Counted from the stretch's first letter, positions 1-10,997 are shown. The stretch is DNA of 64,000 nt from Streptomyces avermitilis MA-4680 = NBRC 14893 (GCF_000009765.2 NC_003155.5:6758001-6822000); one strand, 5' to 3'. The notes: generated by a model not told the origin, from the letters alone. Numbers and translations: made by a program.

Positions 1-131
1 ACCTGCTCGGTTACGACCACGAGGAGCCGGACGAGAAGGCCGAGATGTTCGGCCTCCAGGCCGCCATCGTGGACGGCTGGCGCGCGGAGAAGGGCCTGAC
101 CGGCCCGTCCCCGGCCCCGACCGTGTCATGA
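1..131 (+). CDS. ybeY: YbeY endoribonuclease, C-terminal end (partial)
   Basis: Only the last 42 codons are present; the reading frame begins at base 3 and the gene starts upstream of the window. The visible segment [16 protein letters not shown] is the conserved C-terminal zinc-site region of YbeY (the HxLxxLGYDH motif, of which LLGYDH is seen), followed by a short tail. YbeY is a single-strand endoribonuclease needed for 16S rRNA 3-prime maturation and ribosome quality control. The TGA stop overlaps the ATG of the next gene (ATGA), so the two are translationally coupled. The family call is firm, and nothing can be said about the missing N-terminus. Confidence 0.9.
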
Positions 132-1435
132 GCCCCCAGCTCGTCATCGGCGCCATCGCCCTCGTGGTCGTCGCCTGGCTCGCCGCCTGCGCGGAGGCGG
201 GCCTCGCGCGCGTCTCCAGCTTCCGCGCCGAGGAGGCCGTACGGTCCGGGCGGCGCGGCAGCGCGAAGCTCGCGCAGATCGCCGCCGACCCCACCCGCTA
301 TCTCAATGTCGCCCTGCTGGTGCGCGTGGCGTGCGAGATGGCGGCCGCCGCGCTCGTCACCTACGCCTGCCTGAAGGAGTTCGACCGGACCTGGCAGGCG
401 CTGGCGGTCGCCATCGGCGTCATGGTCCTCGTGTCGTACGTGGCCGTCGGCGTCTCCCCGCGCACCATCGGCCGCCAGCACCCGCTGAACACGGCGACGG
501 CAGCCGCGTACGTGCTGCTCCCGCTGGCCCGGATCATGGGCCCGATCCCGCCCCTGCTCATCCTCATCGGCAACGCGCTCACCCCCGGCAAGGGCTTCCG
601 GCGCGGCCCCTTCGCCTCCGAGGCCGAGCTGCGTGCGATGGTCGACCTCGCCGAGAAGGAGTCCCTCATCGAGGACGAGGAGCGCCGCATGGTGCACTCG
701 GTCTTCGAGCTGGGCGACACGCTCGTGCGCGAGGTCATGGTGCCGAGGACGGACCTGGTGGTCATCGAGCGCTACAAGACCATCCGCCAGGCGCTGACCC
801 TGGCCCTGCGCTCCGGGTTCTCCCGCATCCCGGTCACGGGCGAGAGCGAGGACGACATCGTCGGGATGGTGTACCTGAAGGACCTGGTCCGCAAGACGCA
901 CATCAGCCGGGACGCCGAGTCCGAGCTGGTGTCCACCGCGATGCGCCCGGCCACCTTCGTGCCCGACACCAAGAACGCGGGCGATCTGCTGCGCGAGATG
1001 CAGCAGGAGCGCAACCACGTCGCGGTCGTCATCGACGAGTACGGTGGCACGGCCGGGATCGTCACCATCGAGGACATCCTGGAGGAGATCGTCGGCGAGA
1101 TCACCGACGAGTACGACCGGGAGCTGCCGCCCGTCGAGGACCTGGGCGACGACCGCCACCGGGTCACCGCCCGCCTCGACATCGGCGACCTCGGCGAGCT
1201 GTACGGCATCGAGGCCTACGACGACGAGGACGTGGAGACGGTCGGTGGACTGCTCGCCAAGGCGCTCGGGCGGGTCCCGATCGCCGGTGCCTCCTCGGTC
1301 GTCGAACTGCCCGACGGCCGTGAACTCCGCCTGACCGCGGAGACGTCGGCGGGCCGCCGGAACAAGATCGTGACGGTCCTCGTGGAGCCGATCGACCCGG
1401 CCGGACCCTCGGCGGAGGGGGCGAAGGAGGAATGA
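128..1435 (+). CDS. CNNM/CorC-type membrane protein (hemolysin family)
   Basis: A 435-residue protein of the DUF21-CBS-CorC_HlyC family, linked in bacteria to magnesium or cobalt homeostasis; hemolysin is a historical misnomer. The first ~150 residues hold the hydrophobic DUF21 segments. [10 protein letters not shown] at about residue 204 opens the paired CBS domains, and [20 protein letters not shown] marks the end of the CBS pair before the C-terminal CorC_HlyC domain. The start ATG overlaps the ybeY stop by 4 bp, and its own stop overlaps the next gene the same way. Length and domain order are normal. The ybeY-corC adjacency is common in bacteria. Confidence 0.92.
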
Positions 1436-1791
1436 CCCCGCAGGAACTGCGCGCGTTCTGCCTGTCCTTCAACGCGACCGTCGAGGACTTCCCCTTCACC
1501 CCGGAGACCTCGGTCTTCAAGGTGCAGGGCAAGCTCTTCGCGCTGACCCGCCTGGACGCGCGGCCCCTGACGGTCAATCTGAAGTGCGACCCGGATGACG
1601 CGGTGCGGCTGCGGAGCGAGTACGAGGGACTGATCATCCCCGGCTACCACATGAACAAGCGGCACTGGAACACCGTCACGGTGGACGGCGAGCTCCCGGA
1701 CCGTCTGGTCCGGGAGCTCGTCGAGGACTCGTACGACCTGGTGGTCGCGGGCCTACCGAGAGCCGACCGCCTCCGCCTCGACCGCCCCTGA
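1432..1791 (+). CDS. MmcQ/YjbR family protein
   Basis: A 119-residue protein of the small MmcQ/YjbR (DUF419) family, a CyaY-like alpha/beta fold often labelled DNA-binding without proof of function. Seen in order: TVEDFPFTPETSVFKVQGKLFAL, LNLKCDP-like VNLKCDPDDA, and PGYHMNKRHWNTV, which are the diagnostic family blocks. The ATG overlaps the stop of the CorC gene (ATGA). Its 3-prime end overlaps the convergent exporter gene by 39 bp, so the two transcripts are antisense there. Length matches the family. Confidence 0.88.
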   Translation: MTPQELRAFCLSFNATVEDFPFTPETSVFKVQGKLFALTRLDARPLTVNLKCDPDDAVRLRSEYEGLIIPGYHMNKRHWNTVTVDGELPDRLVRELVEDSYDLVVAGLPRADRLRLDRP

Positions 1792-3222
1792 GGCCGCGCC
1801 CGGGGCCGTCGCGGGCCGCCGGCCCAGTCCCACCGCGATCAGTACCGCCGCCGCCAGGACGATCACGGCGTCCAGGGCCAGCACCGTGTGCACCCCGGCG
1901 AGCAGGTCCGAGGACGTGGTGGCCAGGACGCCCAGGAGCGGGATGCCGATGGTGATGCCGACCTGCTGGGTCGACGTCACCAGGCCGGTGGCCAGGCCCT
2001 GTTCGTCGTCGGGCACGCCCGAGGTGACCGTCAGGCCGTACGAGATGATCGCGCCCAGGTGGCACATGCTGGCCAGGGACACCGCGGCGGTGGCGAGCCA
2101 CACGGACCAGCCGCCGTCGCCGAGAGCCACCAGCGTGGCCACGAACGCGCCCTGTCCGGCCAGGGAGACCACCAGCGTACGGCGGGCGCCGAGCCGGCCG
2201 ATGACCTTGGAGGCGTTCGCCCCCGCCACCGCCGACAGCACGCCCTGGACCCCGAAGACCAGGCCCGTCTCGAAGGCCGAGAGGCCCAGGGTCTCCTGGA
2301 GGTACAGGGTCAGGACGAAGACCACCGTCGACATCATCGAGAAGGTGATCAGACCGCCCAGGTTGCCCCAGGCCACCGTGCGGCGGCGCAGCATGGGCAG
2401 CGAGACGAGGGGTGCCTCGGCGTGGGACTCGACGGTCACGAAGGCCGCCAGCAGGAGTACGCCCGCGACCAGCGTCGCGATGACGTCGGTGCCGCCGAAG
2501 CCGCGTTCGGCGGCCGTCGACAGGGCGTAGATCAGGGACAGCAGTCCGCCGGTGACGGTGACCGCGCCGGGGATGTCCAGCCGCGGGCGGTCCGGGGTGC
2601 GGGACTCGGGCAGCAGCCCGGGCGCCAGCGGCAGCACGATCAGCGCGAAGAGGGTGAGCAGCCCCATGGTGGAACGCCAGCCGAACGCGTCCGTCAGTAC
2701 GCCGCCCGCGACCATGCCGACCGTGAAGCCGAGCGACAGCAGCGTGCCGGAGATGCCGAGGGCGCGGTCGCGGGCGGGGCCCTCCGGGAACGTCGTGGTC
2801 AGCAGCGACATGCCGGTCGGCACGATCGCCGCCGCGCCGAGGCCCTGGAGGGCGCGGCCCGCCAGGAACGACGCCGGGTCCCAGGCGAAGGTCGCAAGGA
2901 GCGAGGCCGTGCCGAAGAGGGCCAGGCCGGTCAGGAACAGCCTGCGACGGCCGTAGAGGTCGCCGATGCGGCCGAAGAGGAGCAGGAAGCCGCCGGAGGG
3001 CAGCGCGAACGCGGTGACCGCCCACTGGAGCGCGGACTGGCTCATGCCCAGGTCCCTGCCGAGGACGGGCAGGGCGACGTTGAGTACGGAGAAGTCGAGC
3101 GCGACCATGAACTGCGCCGCGCACAGGACGAAGAGCACGAGCTTGTCGCGGGTCGACAGCCGGGTGTCGAGAGGGGGTTGCGGTTCGTGGACGGGAGCGG
3201 ATGAGGTGGTGTCGATCGCCAT
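1753..3222 (-). CDS. MFS multidrug-type exporter, DHA2 (14-TMS) family
   Basis: A 489-residue major facilitator of the drug:proton antiporter-2 type. LVLFVLCAAQFMVALDFSVLNVALPVLG is helix 1 with the family D-x-x-x-V-N-V-A-L-P motif, GRIGDLYGRRR is motif A, and about 14 hydrophobic segments follow. The ATG at 3222 (MAIDTTSS) is chosen because upstream in-frame codons translate the operator repeats. It is divergent from an MmyB-like regulator across a 10-bp repeat array. This is the usual exporter/repressor arrangement and suggests ligand-induced efflux. The substrate cannot be read from sequence. Confidence 0.9.
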   Translation of the reverse strand: MAIDTTSSAPVHEPQPPLDTRLSTRDKLVLFVLCAAQFMVALDFSVLNVALPVLGRDLGMSQSALQWAVTAFALPSGGFLLLFGRIGDLYGRRRLFLTGLALFGTASLLATFAWDPASFLAGRALQGLGAAAIVPTGMSLLTTTFPEGPARDRALGISGTLLSLGFTVGMVAGGVLTDAFGWRSTMGLLTLFALIVLPLAPGLLPESRTPDRPRLDIPGAVTVTGGLLSLIYALSTAAERGFGGTDVIATLVAGVLLLAAFVTVESHAEAPLVSLPMLRRRTVAWGNLGGLITFSMMSTVVFVLTLYLQETLGLSAFETGLVFGVQGVLSAVAGANASKVIGRLGARRTLVVSLAGQGAFVATLVALGDGGWSVWLATAAVSLASMCHLGAIISYGLTVTSGVPDDEQGLATGLVTSTQQVGITIGIPLLGVLATTSSDLLAGVHTVLALDAVIVLAAAVLIAVGLGRRPATAPGAASGAVEAEAVGSR

Positions 3223-3270
3223 GGCAAGAGCTTCGGGCGATCGGAATATCCGTGGGGAGTCAGAACTTAT

Positions 3271-3340
3271 GGTGGTGCTGGCACCACCAGGCACCACCAG
3301 GCACCACCAGGCACCGTCAGGCGCCACCAGGCACCCCACA
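3271..3340. promoter_or_regulatory. Operator-like palindrome plus 10-bp direct repeats between MFS and regulator
   Basis: Bases 3271-3288 form an inverted repeat with 8-bp arms, GGTGGTGC-TG-GCACCACC. Running on in register are six 10-bp units from 3281: GCACCACCAG three times exactly, then GCACCGTCAG, GCGCCACCAG and GCACCCCACA. One unit is about one helical turn, so protein copies would line up on one DNA face. The position between divergent start codons suggests the binding region of the adjacent regulator; this is inference. Confidence 0.5.
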
Positions 3341-3428
3341 CGTGCCACCAGCACACCGCCAGGCACCGCCGAGAGACAGCACACACATCGCACGCGCAAC
3401 GCGCGCACATCGCAAGGGGGATGCGTAC

Positions 3429-4298
3429 GTGGCCGAGGACGCGCTCAAGACCCATCGGCTGCGGGAACTGCGCGAGTTCCTGATGAGCCGCCGGGCCCGG
3501 GTCACACCCGTGGAGGCCGGTCTGCCGGACGGCGGCGCGCGGCGCCGCACCCCCGGGCTGCGCCGTGAGGAGGTCGCCGTGCTCGCCGGCGTGGGTGCCT
3601 CCTGGTACCAGTGGCTGGAGCAGGGGCGGGACATCTCCGTCTCCCCGCAGGTCCTGGACGCCGTCGCCCGCGTGCTGCGGCTCAGCAACGCCGAGCGACG
3701 CCATCTGTACGTCCTCGCCGGCCTGAACCCGCCGGCGCCCGAGCCCGCGAGCAGGGACGACTGCGAGGGGCTGCGGCGGCTGATCGACACGTGGATGCCG
3801 TATCCGGCGCACATCATGGACATCTACTACAACTGCGTGATGTACAACGACGCGGCCGGTGTGGTGCTCGGCATGCGGCCCGAGAACACGCAGAACTGCC
3901 TCATCGACTTCTTCACCGACCAGCTCTACCGGGGGCGTTCCCACAGCTGGGAGCGGAACGCGCGCACGGTGGTCGCCCAGTTCCGCGCGACGTGCTCCGC
4001 CTGCCCCGACGACGAGGGGTTCCAGCAGGTGCTGGCGCAGGCGAAGGCGGCGAGTGAGGAGTTCGCCGCGCTGTGGGACGAGCGGGACATCCAGGACGCC
4101 GGGCTGATCCGCAAGGAGCTGGAGCACCCGGTGGTGGGCCTGCTGTGCGTGGAGTCGACGGCGATGAAGGTGCCGGCGCGGCCCGATCTGACGGTAGTGC
4201 TGCACACACCGCTGCCGGAGGCGAACACCGCGGCGAAGCTGGAGTGGCTGGCGTCGCCGGAGGGGCGGCGCGGGACGATGTACCCCGTCGCCGGGTAG
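3429..4298 (+). CDS. XRE-family regulator with MmyB-like ligand-binding domain
   Basis: A 289-residue transcription factor. The helix-turn-helix lies near residues 30-75: TPGLRREEVAVLAGVGASWY followed by WLEQGRDI, the signature of the MmyB-like group. A C-terminal ~170-residue MLTR-type ligand-binding region follows, with DIYYNCVMYNDAAG and the HP-LCVESTAM region. The GTG at 3429 is preferred because AAGGGGG lies 8 bases upstream; upstream in-frame codons only translate the repeat array. These regulators commonly sit beside and divergent from a transporter or short-chain dehydrogenase that they control. Here the partner is the DHA2 exporter. The ligand is unknown, though a fatty acid has been reported in one structure of the family. 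Confidence 0.88.
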   Translation: MAEDALKTHRLRELREFLMSRRARVTPVEAGLPDGGARRRTPGLRREEVAVLAGVGASWYQWLEQGRDISVSPQVLDAVARVLRLSNAERRHLYVLAGLNPPAPEPASRDDCEGLRRLIDTWMPYPAHIMDIYYNCVMYNDAAGVVLGMRPENTQNCLIDFFTDQLYRGRSHSWERNARTVVAQFRATCSACPDDEGFQQVLAQAKAASEEFAALWDERDIQDAGLIRKELEHPVVGLLCVESTAMKVPARPDLTVVLHTPLPEANTAAKLEWLASPEGRRGTMYPVAG

Positions 4299-4327
4299 CC
4301 GCTCGCTCTCGCCGCACCGGTTCTTCG

Positions 4328-4333
4328 TATGCT
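4328..4333 (+). promoter_or_regulatory. -10 hexamer TATGCT of a probable leaderless promoter
   Basis: TATGCT ends 6 bases before the ATG at 4340, and no ribosome-binding site is present. A transcript started at the usual -10 distance would begin at or next to the start codon. Confidence 0.5.
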
Positions 4334-4339
4334 CGGGGC

Positions 4340-4693
4340 ATGACCGAAAGCAGCGCGCTTGACCCCGAGGACCGCAAGATCGTCACCCTGGCCCGCTCGG
4401 CGCGGGCCCGCAACGGTGTGCCCGAGGGGGCGGCCGTACGGGACGAGACGGGCCGTACGTATGTGGCCGGAACCGTGGCCCTCGACTCGCTGAAGCTGAG
4501 CGCGCTCCAGACCGCTGTCGCGATGGCCGTGGCGTCCGGGGCGAAGTCCCTGGAGGCGGCGGCGGTGGTGACGGAATCCGCCGAGGCGTCCGCGGAGGAC
4601 CGGGCGGCGGTACGTGATCTGGGCGGCCCCGGGACGCCGGTGCTGGTGGCCGGTCCGGACGGGGCCGTGCGGGTCACGGTGACGGCGGGCTGA
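4340..4693 (+). CDS. Cytidine deaminase-like protein lacking zinc ligands
   Basis: A 117-residue protein that aligns by eye with small cytidine deaminases: VPEGAAVRDETGRTYVAGTV corresponds to the substrate-side strand pair, and SALQTAVAMAVASGA replaces the helix that should carry (H/C)AE. There is no cysteine or histidine anywhere in the protein, so the C/HAE and PCxxC zinc ligands are all missing. Deaminase chemistry is therefore excluded unless the fold call is wrong. Databases often label such Streptomyces proteins cytidine deaminase, and that name should not be trusted. It lies upstream of era, interrupted here by an accessory block. Translation is probably leaderless. Confidence 0.75.
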   Translation: MTESSALDPEDRKIVTLARSARARNGVPEGAAVRDETGRTYVAGTVALDSLKLSALQTAVAMAVASGAKSLEAAAVVTESAEASAEDRAAVRDLGGPGTPVLVAGPDGAVRVTVTAG

Positions 4694-5076
4694 TTCCGCC
4701 CTTGCCCCCAGCCCTCGCCGCCCCAGCCCGTCCCATCCCCGGGGCCGAAGCGGGGGTCTGGGGGCGGCAGCCCCCAGGGACGTAACCCTTCCCGCGTCAC
4801 CGACAGCGTTCTTCGGCCACTTTTTCCAACCCCTGGAAGAATCCGTCGGCATCTCTTGCAATCCCACGCCCCCGGCGCCTCAATGGAATCGTCAATTCCG
4901 ACGGACCGTCAGATTCGCCGCCGCGTGGCGTGCCGCACCCCGCTCGCGGGCGGTCCGCGTACACCTCTCCCCGCACCCGTCACCGTGCCCCGGCGACGCG
5001 TTCGTGTGCGCGGTCCACGGCGGGCCCCAGGTCCGTCCCCCCACATGGCAATTCCCGTATCAGGGAAGGGAATCCG
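4694..5076. other. Non-coding stretch with one REP-like hairpin
   Basis: No supported gene in 383 bases. The only clear element is the hairpin at 4758-4777. Just before the next start codon, GGGAAGGG at 5063-5070 is a ribosome-binding site. Confidence 0.6.
4758..4777. terminator. Hairpin terminator or REP-like element
   Basis: CTGGGGGC and GCCCCCAG form a perfect 8-bp stem with loop GGCA. The surrounding GGGGTCTGGGGGCGGCAGC context recurs between genes in many Streptomyces genomes (recalled, not searched), so it may be a dispersed repeat used as a terminator. Confidence 0.6.
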
Positions 5077-5556
5077 ATGAGAAGCAAGCGACTCGGGACA
5101 GGCGTGGCGCTGGCCGCGGGCACCTTGGCGGTGGCCGGCCTCGCCTTCGCGCCCACCGCTCAGGCCGTCACTCCCCAGACGGCCACGATCGTCGCGGACT
5201 GCGGCACCTACGGCGGTGGTGAGGCCACCCTCACGGCCACCCAGAGCGGCACCGCCGCCACCATCACCCTCTCCTCCTCCGAGATCACCTCTCCACTGGC
5301 GCTCTCCCAGGACTCGATCACGTCCACGCTCACCCTGGTGAAGGCGAGCGGCGGCACCACGGCCTTCACCGGCACCAAGAACCCGGCCGTCGCCGCCGGT
5401 GCCGGCGTCACGGTCGGCCCGCTCAGCGGCACCGTGGCCGCCGGCGACAGCCTTCAGGCGTACGGCGGCTCCCTCAAGATGGTGATCTTCGGGTTCGTCA
5501 CCATCACGTGTACGGCGCAGGGGCTCCAGTCACCCGGGCCGTTCGTGTACGAGTAG
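5077..5556 (+). CDS. Small secreted Thr/Ser-rich protein
   Basis: A 159-residue exported protein. The signal peptide is clear: MRSKRLGTGVALAAGTLAVA then GLAFAPTAQA, with cleavage near residue 31. The mature part is rich in Thr, Ser, Gly and Ala, with beta-strand-like alternation (TATIVADC, GEATLTATQS, VGPLSGTVAAGD) and two cysteines (DCGTYGG and TITCTAQG) that could pair. ATG 5077 is chosen for the GGGAAGGG site 6 bases upstream and because the signal peptide begins there. It belongs with the next two exported proteins. No named family is recognised; an Ig-like or lectin-like beta fold is only a guess. Confidence 0.7.
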   Translation: MRSKRLGTGVALAAGTLAVAGLAFAPTAQAVTPQTATIVADCGTYGGGEATLTATQSGTAATITLSSSEITSPLALSQDSITSTLTLVKASGGTTAFTGTKNPAVAAGAGVTVGPLSGTVAAGDSLQAYGGSLKMVIFGFVTITCTAQGLQSPGPFVYE

Positions 5557-5587
5557 GCCACCGCGGTAACCAAGCCCGCACGTACGG

Positions 5588-5620
5588 ACCGGTGCCGCCC
5601 GCGCACGTCGCGGCACCGGT
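5588..5620 (+). terminator. Rho-independent-type hairpin after the small secreted protein
   Basis: ACCGGTGCCGC at 5588-5598 pairs perfectly with GCGGCACCGGT at 5610-5620 (11 bp), 31 bases after the stop codon. There is no T-run, which is usual for Streptomyces terminators. Confidence 0.65.
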
Positions 5621-5677
5621 TCCTTCAACTTGCCTGCGGGCAAGCCAAGTTGGCGACATACGTGACATTGACAGAAC

Positions 5678-5692
5678 CTGATGGCCCATCAG
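5678..5692. promoter_or_regulatory. 15-bp palindrome upstream of surface protein gene
   Basis: CTGATGG-C-CCATCAG is a perfect 7-1-7 inverted repeat 105 bases before the next start, next to the TTGACA-like stretch CATTGACAGAAC. It could be an operator or an activator site for the secreted-protein genes; this is inference. Confidence 0.4.
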
Positions 5693-5797
5693 TCGGTGTG
5701 CGGCGGGTCCATTGACTATTCACACAACCTGCACATCAATGACCCCCTGTCGGCGCAGAAAGAGCCGCTGCGCCCGCATCTCCCAAAAGGGGGCAAC

Positions 5798-7120
5798 ATG
5801 GCTGCCAGAACCCGAAGACACCGCTGGGCGGCGGTGCTCGGAGCGACCGCGCTCGCGCTCGCCGGGGGAGGGGCGCTGGCCTGCCCGGCCGGTGCCGTCT
5901 CACAGCAGGTGGACTTCGCCACGCACTGCATACCGCCCGCGATCGCGGGCATCCCGCCGATCGACGGCACGACCGCCGCGAAGATCGACGTCGACAACAC
6001 CGCGCCCAAGGTGGGCGACACGGTCACCGTGACCTACACGGTGGTCACGCCCGCCGCGAGCAACCCCACCGACCTGGCTCTCCCGGCCGACATCATGACG
6101 CCCACCGGCAAGGTCACCCTGGGCGGCGCGCAGACCGGCGCCGTCACGGTCACGGGACCCAAGAAGAACGATCCCGTGCCGGGCAAGGGTGCCTTCCCGT
6201 CGTTCAGCATGACCGGCACCTTCACGGTCACCTCACCCGGCGCGATCACGCTCGCGCCCGGCGACTACAACATCCACACCAGCTACATCCTGGAGCTGGA
6301 CACCCCCTGCACGGTCATCAGCCCGCCCGCGCCCGTCTCCCAGACGATCACCGCCGCCGACACCACGCCGGTCAACAACCGTGCCATCACGCTCGGTTCG
6401 GCCTCCGGGAAGCCGGGGGACGGCGTCACCGTCACCGGCAGCAACTTCACCGCGGGCGCGACCGTCACCCTCGCCGGGCGGGCGGGGACGGCCCAGACCG
6501 CGGACACGGCGACCGTCACCGCCAACGCGCAGGGCGCCGTCAGTGGCTCGCTCGTCGTGAACGACAAGGCGACGACCGGTGTCGTGGCGTACGAGGGCAG
6601 TGCCTGGAGCGACACCAAGGGCGCGGGCCCGGCCGCGTACGTCGTCATCGACGACACGCCGGTCCCGGCCGGCAGCCAGAAGATCAACACCAAGGTCACG
6701 GCGGGCACCCTGTCCATGTCGCAGGCCGGTGACACCGTCGACCTCGCGGCGGTCGACTTCGGCAAGGGCGGCTTCTCGCGCGGCTCGCTGCAGACGGTGA
6801 CCGTCAAGGACTTCCGCGGCGGCGCGGCGGGCTGGTCCCTGACCGGCAAGGTCACCGACTTCACCGGACCCGGCGGGGCGAAGATCGACGCGGCCAAGCT
6901 GGGCTGGACCCCGGTGTGCCTCACCAAGGCGGGCAGCCCGAGCACCTGCGCGGCCGGTTCGCCCGGTTCCGTGGGCAGCGCCGGAGCGACTCTGGCGTCC
7001 GCTCCCAACGGCACGGTCACCGGCGGTGAGTTCACCGTCGACGCCCGGCTCTCGCTGAACGTGCCGGCGTTCACCCCGGCCGGTTCGTACTCCGGTGTGC
7101 TGACACTCACGCTCACCTGA
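5798..7120 (+). CDS. Secreted surface protein with repeated beta-sandwich-like domains
   Basis: A 440-residue exported protein. It has an N-terminal signal peptide (MAARTRRHRWAAVLGATALA, then LAGGGALACPAGAVS) and then several Ig/IPT-like segments: KVGDTVTVTYTVV, a central NNRAITLGSASGKPGDGVTV plus GSNFTAGATVTLAG stretch resembling IPT/TIG modules, and a C-terminal VDARLSLNVPAFTPAGSYSG plus VLTLTLT strand typical of wall-bound beta domains. ATG 5798 is fixed by the AAAAGGGGG site just upstream. No sortase motif or membrane anchor is visible. It precedes a DUF916-like membrane protein, recalling the WxL surface-protein loci of Firmicutes in layout only. Function is unknown, possibly cell-surface binding. 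Confidence 0.7.
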   Translation: MAARTRRHRWAAVLGATALALAGGGALACPAGAVSQQVDFATHCIPPAIAGIPPIDGTTAAKIDVDNTAPKVGDTVTVTYTVVTPAASNPTDLALPADIMTPTGKVTLGGAQTGAVTVTGPKKNDPVPGKGAFPSFSMTGTFTVTSPGAITLAPGDYNIHTSYILELDTPCTVISPPAPVSQTITAADTTPVNNRAITLGSASGKPGDGVTVTGSNFTAGATVTLAGRAGTAQTADTATVTANAQGAVSGSLVVNDKATTGVVAYEGSAWSDTKGAGPAAYVVIDDTPVPAGSQKINTKVTAGTLSMSQAGDTVDLAAVDFGKGGFSRGSLQTVTVKDFRGGAAGWSLTGKVTDFTGPGGAKIDAAKLGWTPVCLTKAGSPSTCAAGSPGSVGSAGATLASAPNGTVTGGEFTVDARLSLNVPAFTPAGSYSGVLTLTLT

Positions 7121-7132
7121 ACCGGCCCGTCC

Positions 7133-7196
7133 CCTAGTGCCGTGACAGGCAACGTTCGCCCCGTCGCGGGCAAACATTGCCTGCCACGGCACTAGG
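7133..7196. repeat. 64-bp near-perfect inverted repeat (bidirectional terminator or MITE/REP-like)
   Basis: The outer arms CCTAGTGCCGTG / CACGGCACTAGG and then CAGGCAA / TTGCCTG are separated by one mismatched base. The inner GTTCGCCC / GGGCAAAC pair with one mismatch, so nearly the whole 64 bases fold back. It starts 12 bases after a stop codon and 65 bases before the next gene. The symmetrical ends bearing CTAG are unusual for an ordinary terminator and recall mobile repeat ends. Confidence 0.6.
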
Positions 7197-7260
7197 TGGG
7201 CCGGGCGCGCACCCGCCCGCCCACCATGTCGTCGACGTCTGCCTCCGGGGGCCCGCACCC

Positions 7261-9973
<2,713 letters not shown>

Positions 9974-9991
9974 TCAGGGACAATGGGCGCC

Positions 9992-10975
9992 ATGAGCGTT
10001 CGTACCCAGTCATCCGAGCCGTCCGAGGGTGGGGGCACCTCCCACGCCACTAAGGCAGTGGGGGACCACCGCGCCGGCTTCGCCTGCTTCGTGGGCCGCC
10101 CCAACGCGGGCAAGTCCACCCTCACGAATGCTCTGGTCGGCCAGAAGGTGGCGATCACCGCCAACCAGCCGCAGACCACGCGGCACACGGTGCGAGGCAT
10201 CGTGCACCGGCCCGACGCGCAGCTGATCCTGGTGGACACGCCTGGACTGCACAAGCCGCGCACGCTGCTCGGTGAGCGGCTGAACGACATCGTGCGCACC
10301 ACCTGGGCCGAGGTCGACGTCATCGGCTTCTGTCTGCCCGCGAACGAGAAGCTGGGCCCCGGCGACCGTTTCATCGCGAAGGAGCTGGCGTCGATCAAGA
10401 AGACGCCGAAGATCGCGATCGTCACGAAGACCGACCTGGTGGACGGCAAGACGCTGGCGGAACAGCTCATCGCGATCGACCAGCTCGGCCAGGAGCTGGG
10501 CTTCGAGTGGGCGGAGATCATCCCGGTGTCGGCGGTCGGTGACAAGCAGGTGGACCTGCTCGCCGACCTGATCGTCCCGCTGCTGCCGGAGGGGCCCGCG
10601 CTCTACCCCGAGGGCGACCTGACCGACGAGCCCGAGCAGGTCATGGTGGCCGAGCTGATCCGGGAAGCCGCCCTGGAGGGCGTGCGCGACGAGCTGCCGC
10701 ACTCCATCGCGGTGGTGGTCGAGGAGATGATCCCGCGCGAGGACCGCCCCGCGGACAAGCCGCTCCTGGACATCCACGCCTTCGTCTACATCGAGCGCCC
10801 GAGCCAGAAGGGCATCATCATCGGCCCCAAGGGCAAGCGCCTGAAAGAGGTCGGCATCAAGTCCCGCAAACAGATCGAGGCGCTCCTCGGCACGCCGGTC
10901 TTCTTGGACCTCCACGTCAAGGTGGCGAAGGACTGGCAGCGGGACCCTCGGCAGTTGCGGAAGCTGGGGTTCTGA
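9992..10975 (+). CDS. era: GTPase Era
   Basis: A 327-residue Era GTPase, which binds 16S rRNA and matures the 30S subunit. G1 GRPNAGKS is followed by the switch I T, LVDTPGLHKP as G3, TKTD as G4 and VSAVG as G5. The C-terminal KH domain carries GIIIGPKGKRLKEVGIKSRK. The start is 9992 (MSVRTQ), with ATG 9983 a close alternative; GGGA lies at 9977-9980. The N-terminal SEGGGTSHATKAVGDH is encoded by a hairpin-forming repeat (10028-10065) and looks like an insertion ahead of the conserved GTPase domain. A divergent accessory block separates the gene from its usual upstream neighbours. Confidence 0.95.
   Translation: MSVRTQSSEPSEGGGTSHATKAVGDHRAGFACFVGRPNAGKSTLTNALVGQKVAITANQPQTTRHTVRGIVHRPDAQLILVDTPGLHKPRTLLGERLNDIVRTTWAEVDVIGFCLPANEKLGPGDRFIAKELASIKKTPKIAIVTKTDLVDGKTLAEQLIAIDQLGQELGFEWAEIIPVSAVGDKQVDLLADLIVPLLPEGPALYPEGDLTDEPEQVMVAELIREAALEGVRDELPHSIAVVVEEMIPREDRPADKPLLDIHAFVYIERPSQKGIIIGPKGKRLKEVGIKSRKQIEALLGTPVFLDLHVKVAKDWQRDPRQLRKLGF
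10028..10065. repeat. REP-like hairpin sequence inside the era coding region
   Basis: GGTGGGGGCACCTCCCACGC followed by CACTAAGGCAGTGGGGGA contains two competing stems: GTGGG/CCCAC, and CCCACGCC with GGC-A-GTGGG. The GTGGGGGCACCTCCC word is a common intergenic repeat of Streptomyces (recalled). Here it is translated in frame near the Era N-terminus. Confidence 0.5.
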
Positions 10976-10997
10976 GGGGCTGCGTCTTCCGCTCGGA

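Noticed and set aside
11-1159. Long minus-strand reading frame of 382 codons opposite the CorC-type gene
   Set aside because: Asp/Gly/Val/Arg-rich shadow with no domain, while the plus-strand frame has a complete family match.
7133-7196. tRNA or riboswitch
   Set aside because: The element is a simple fold-back with no cloverleaf or conserved riboswitch core.
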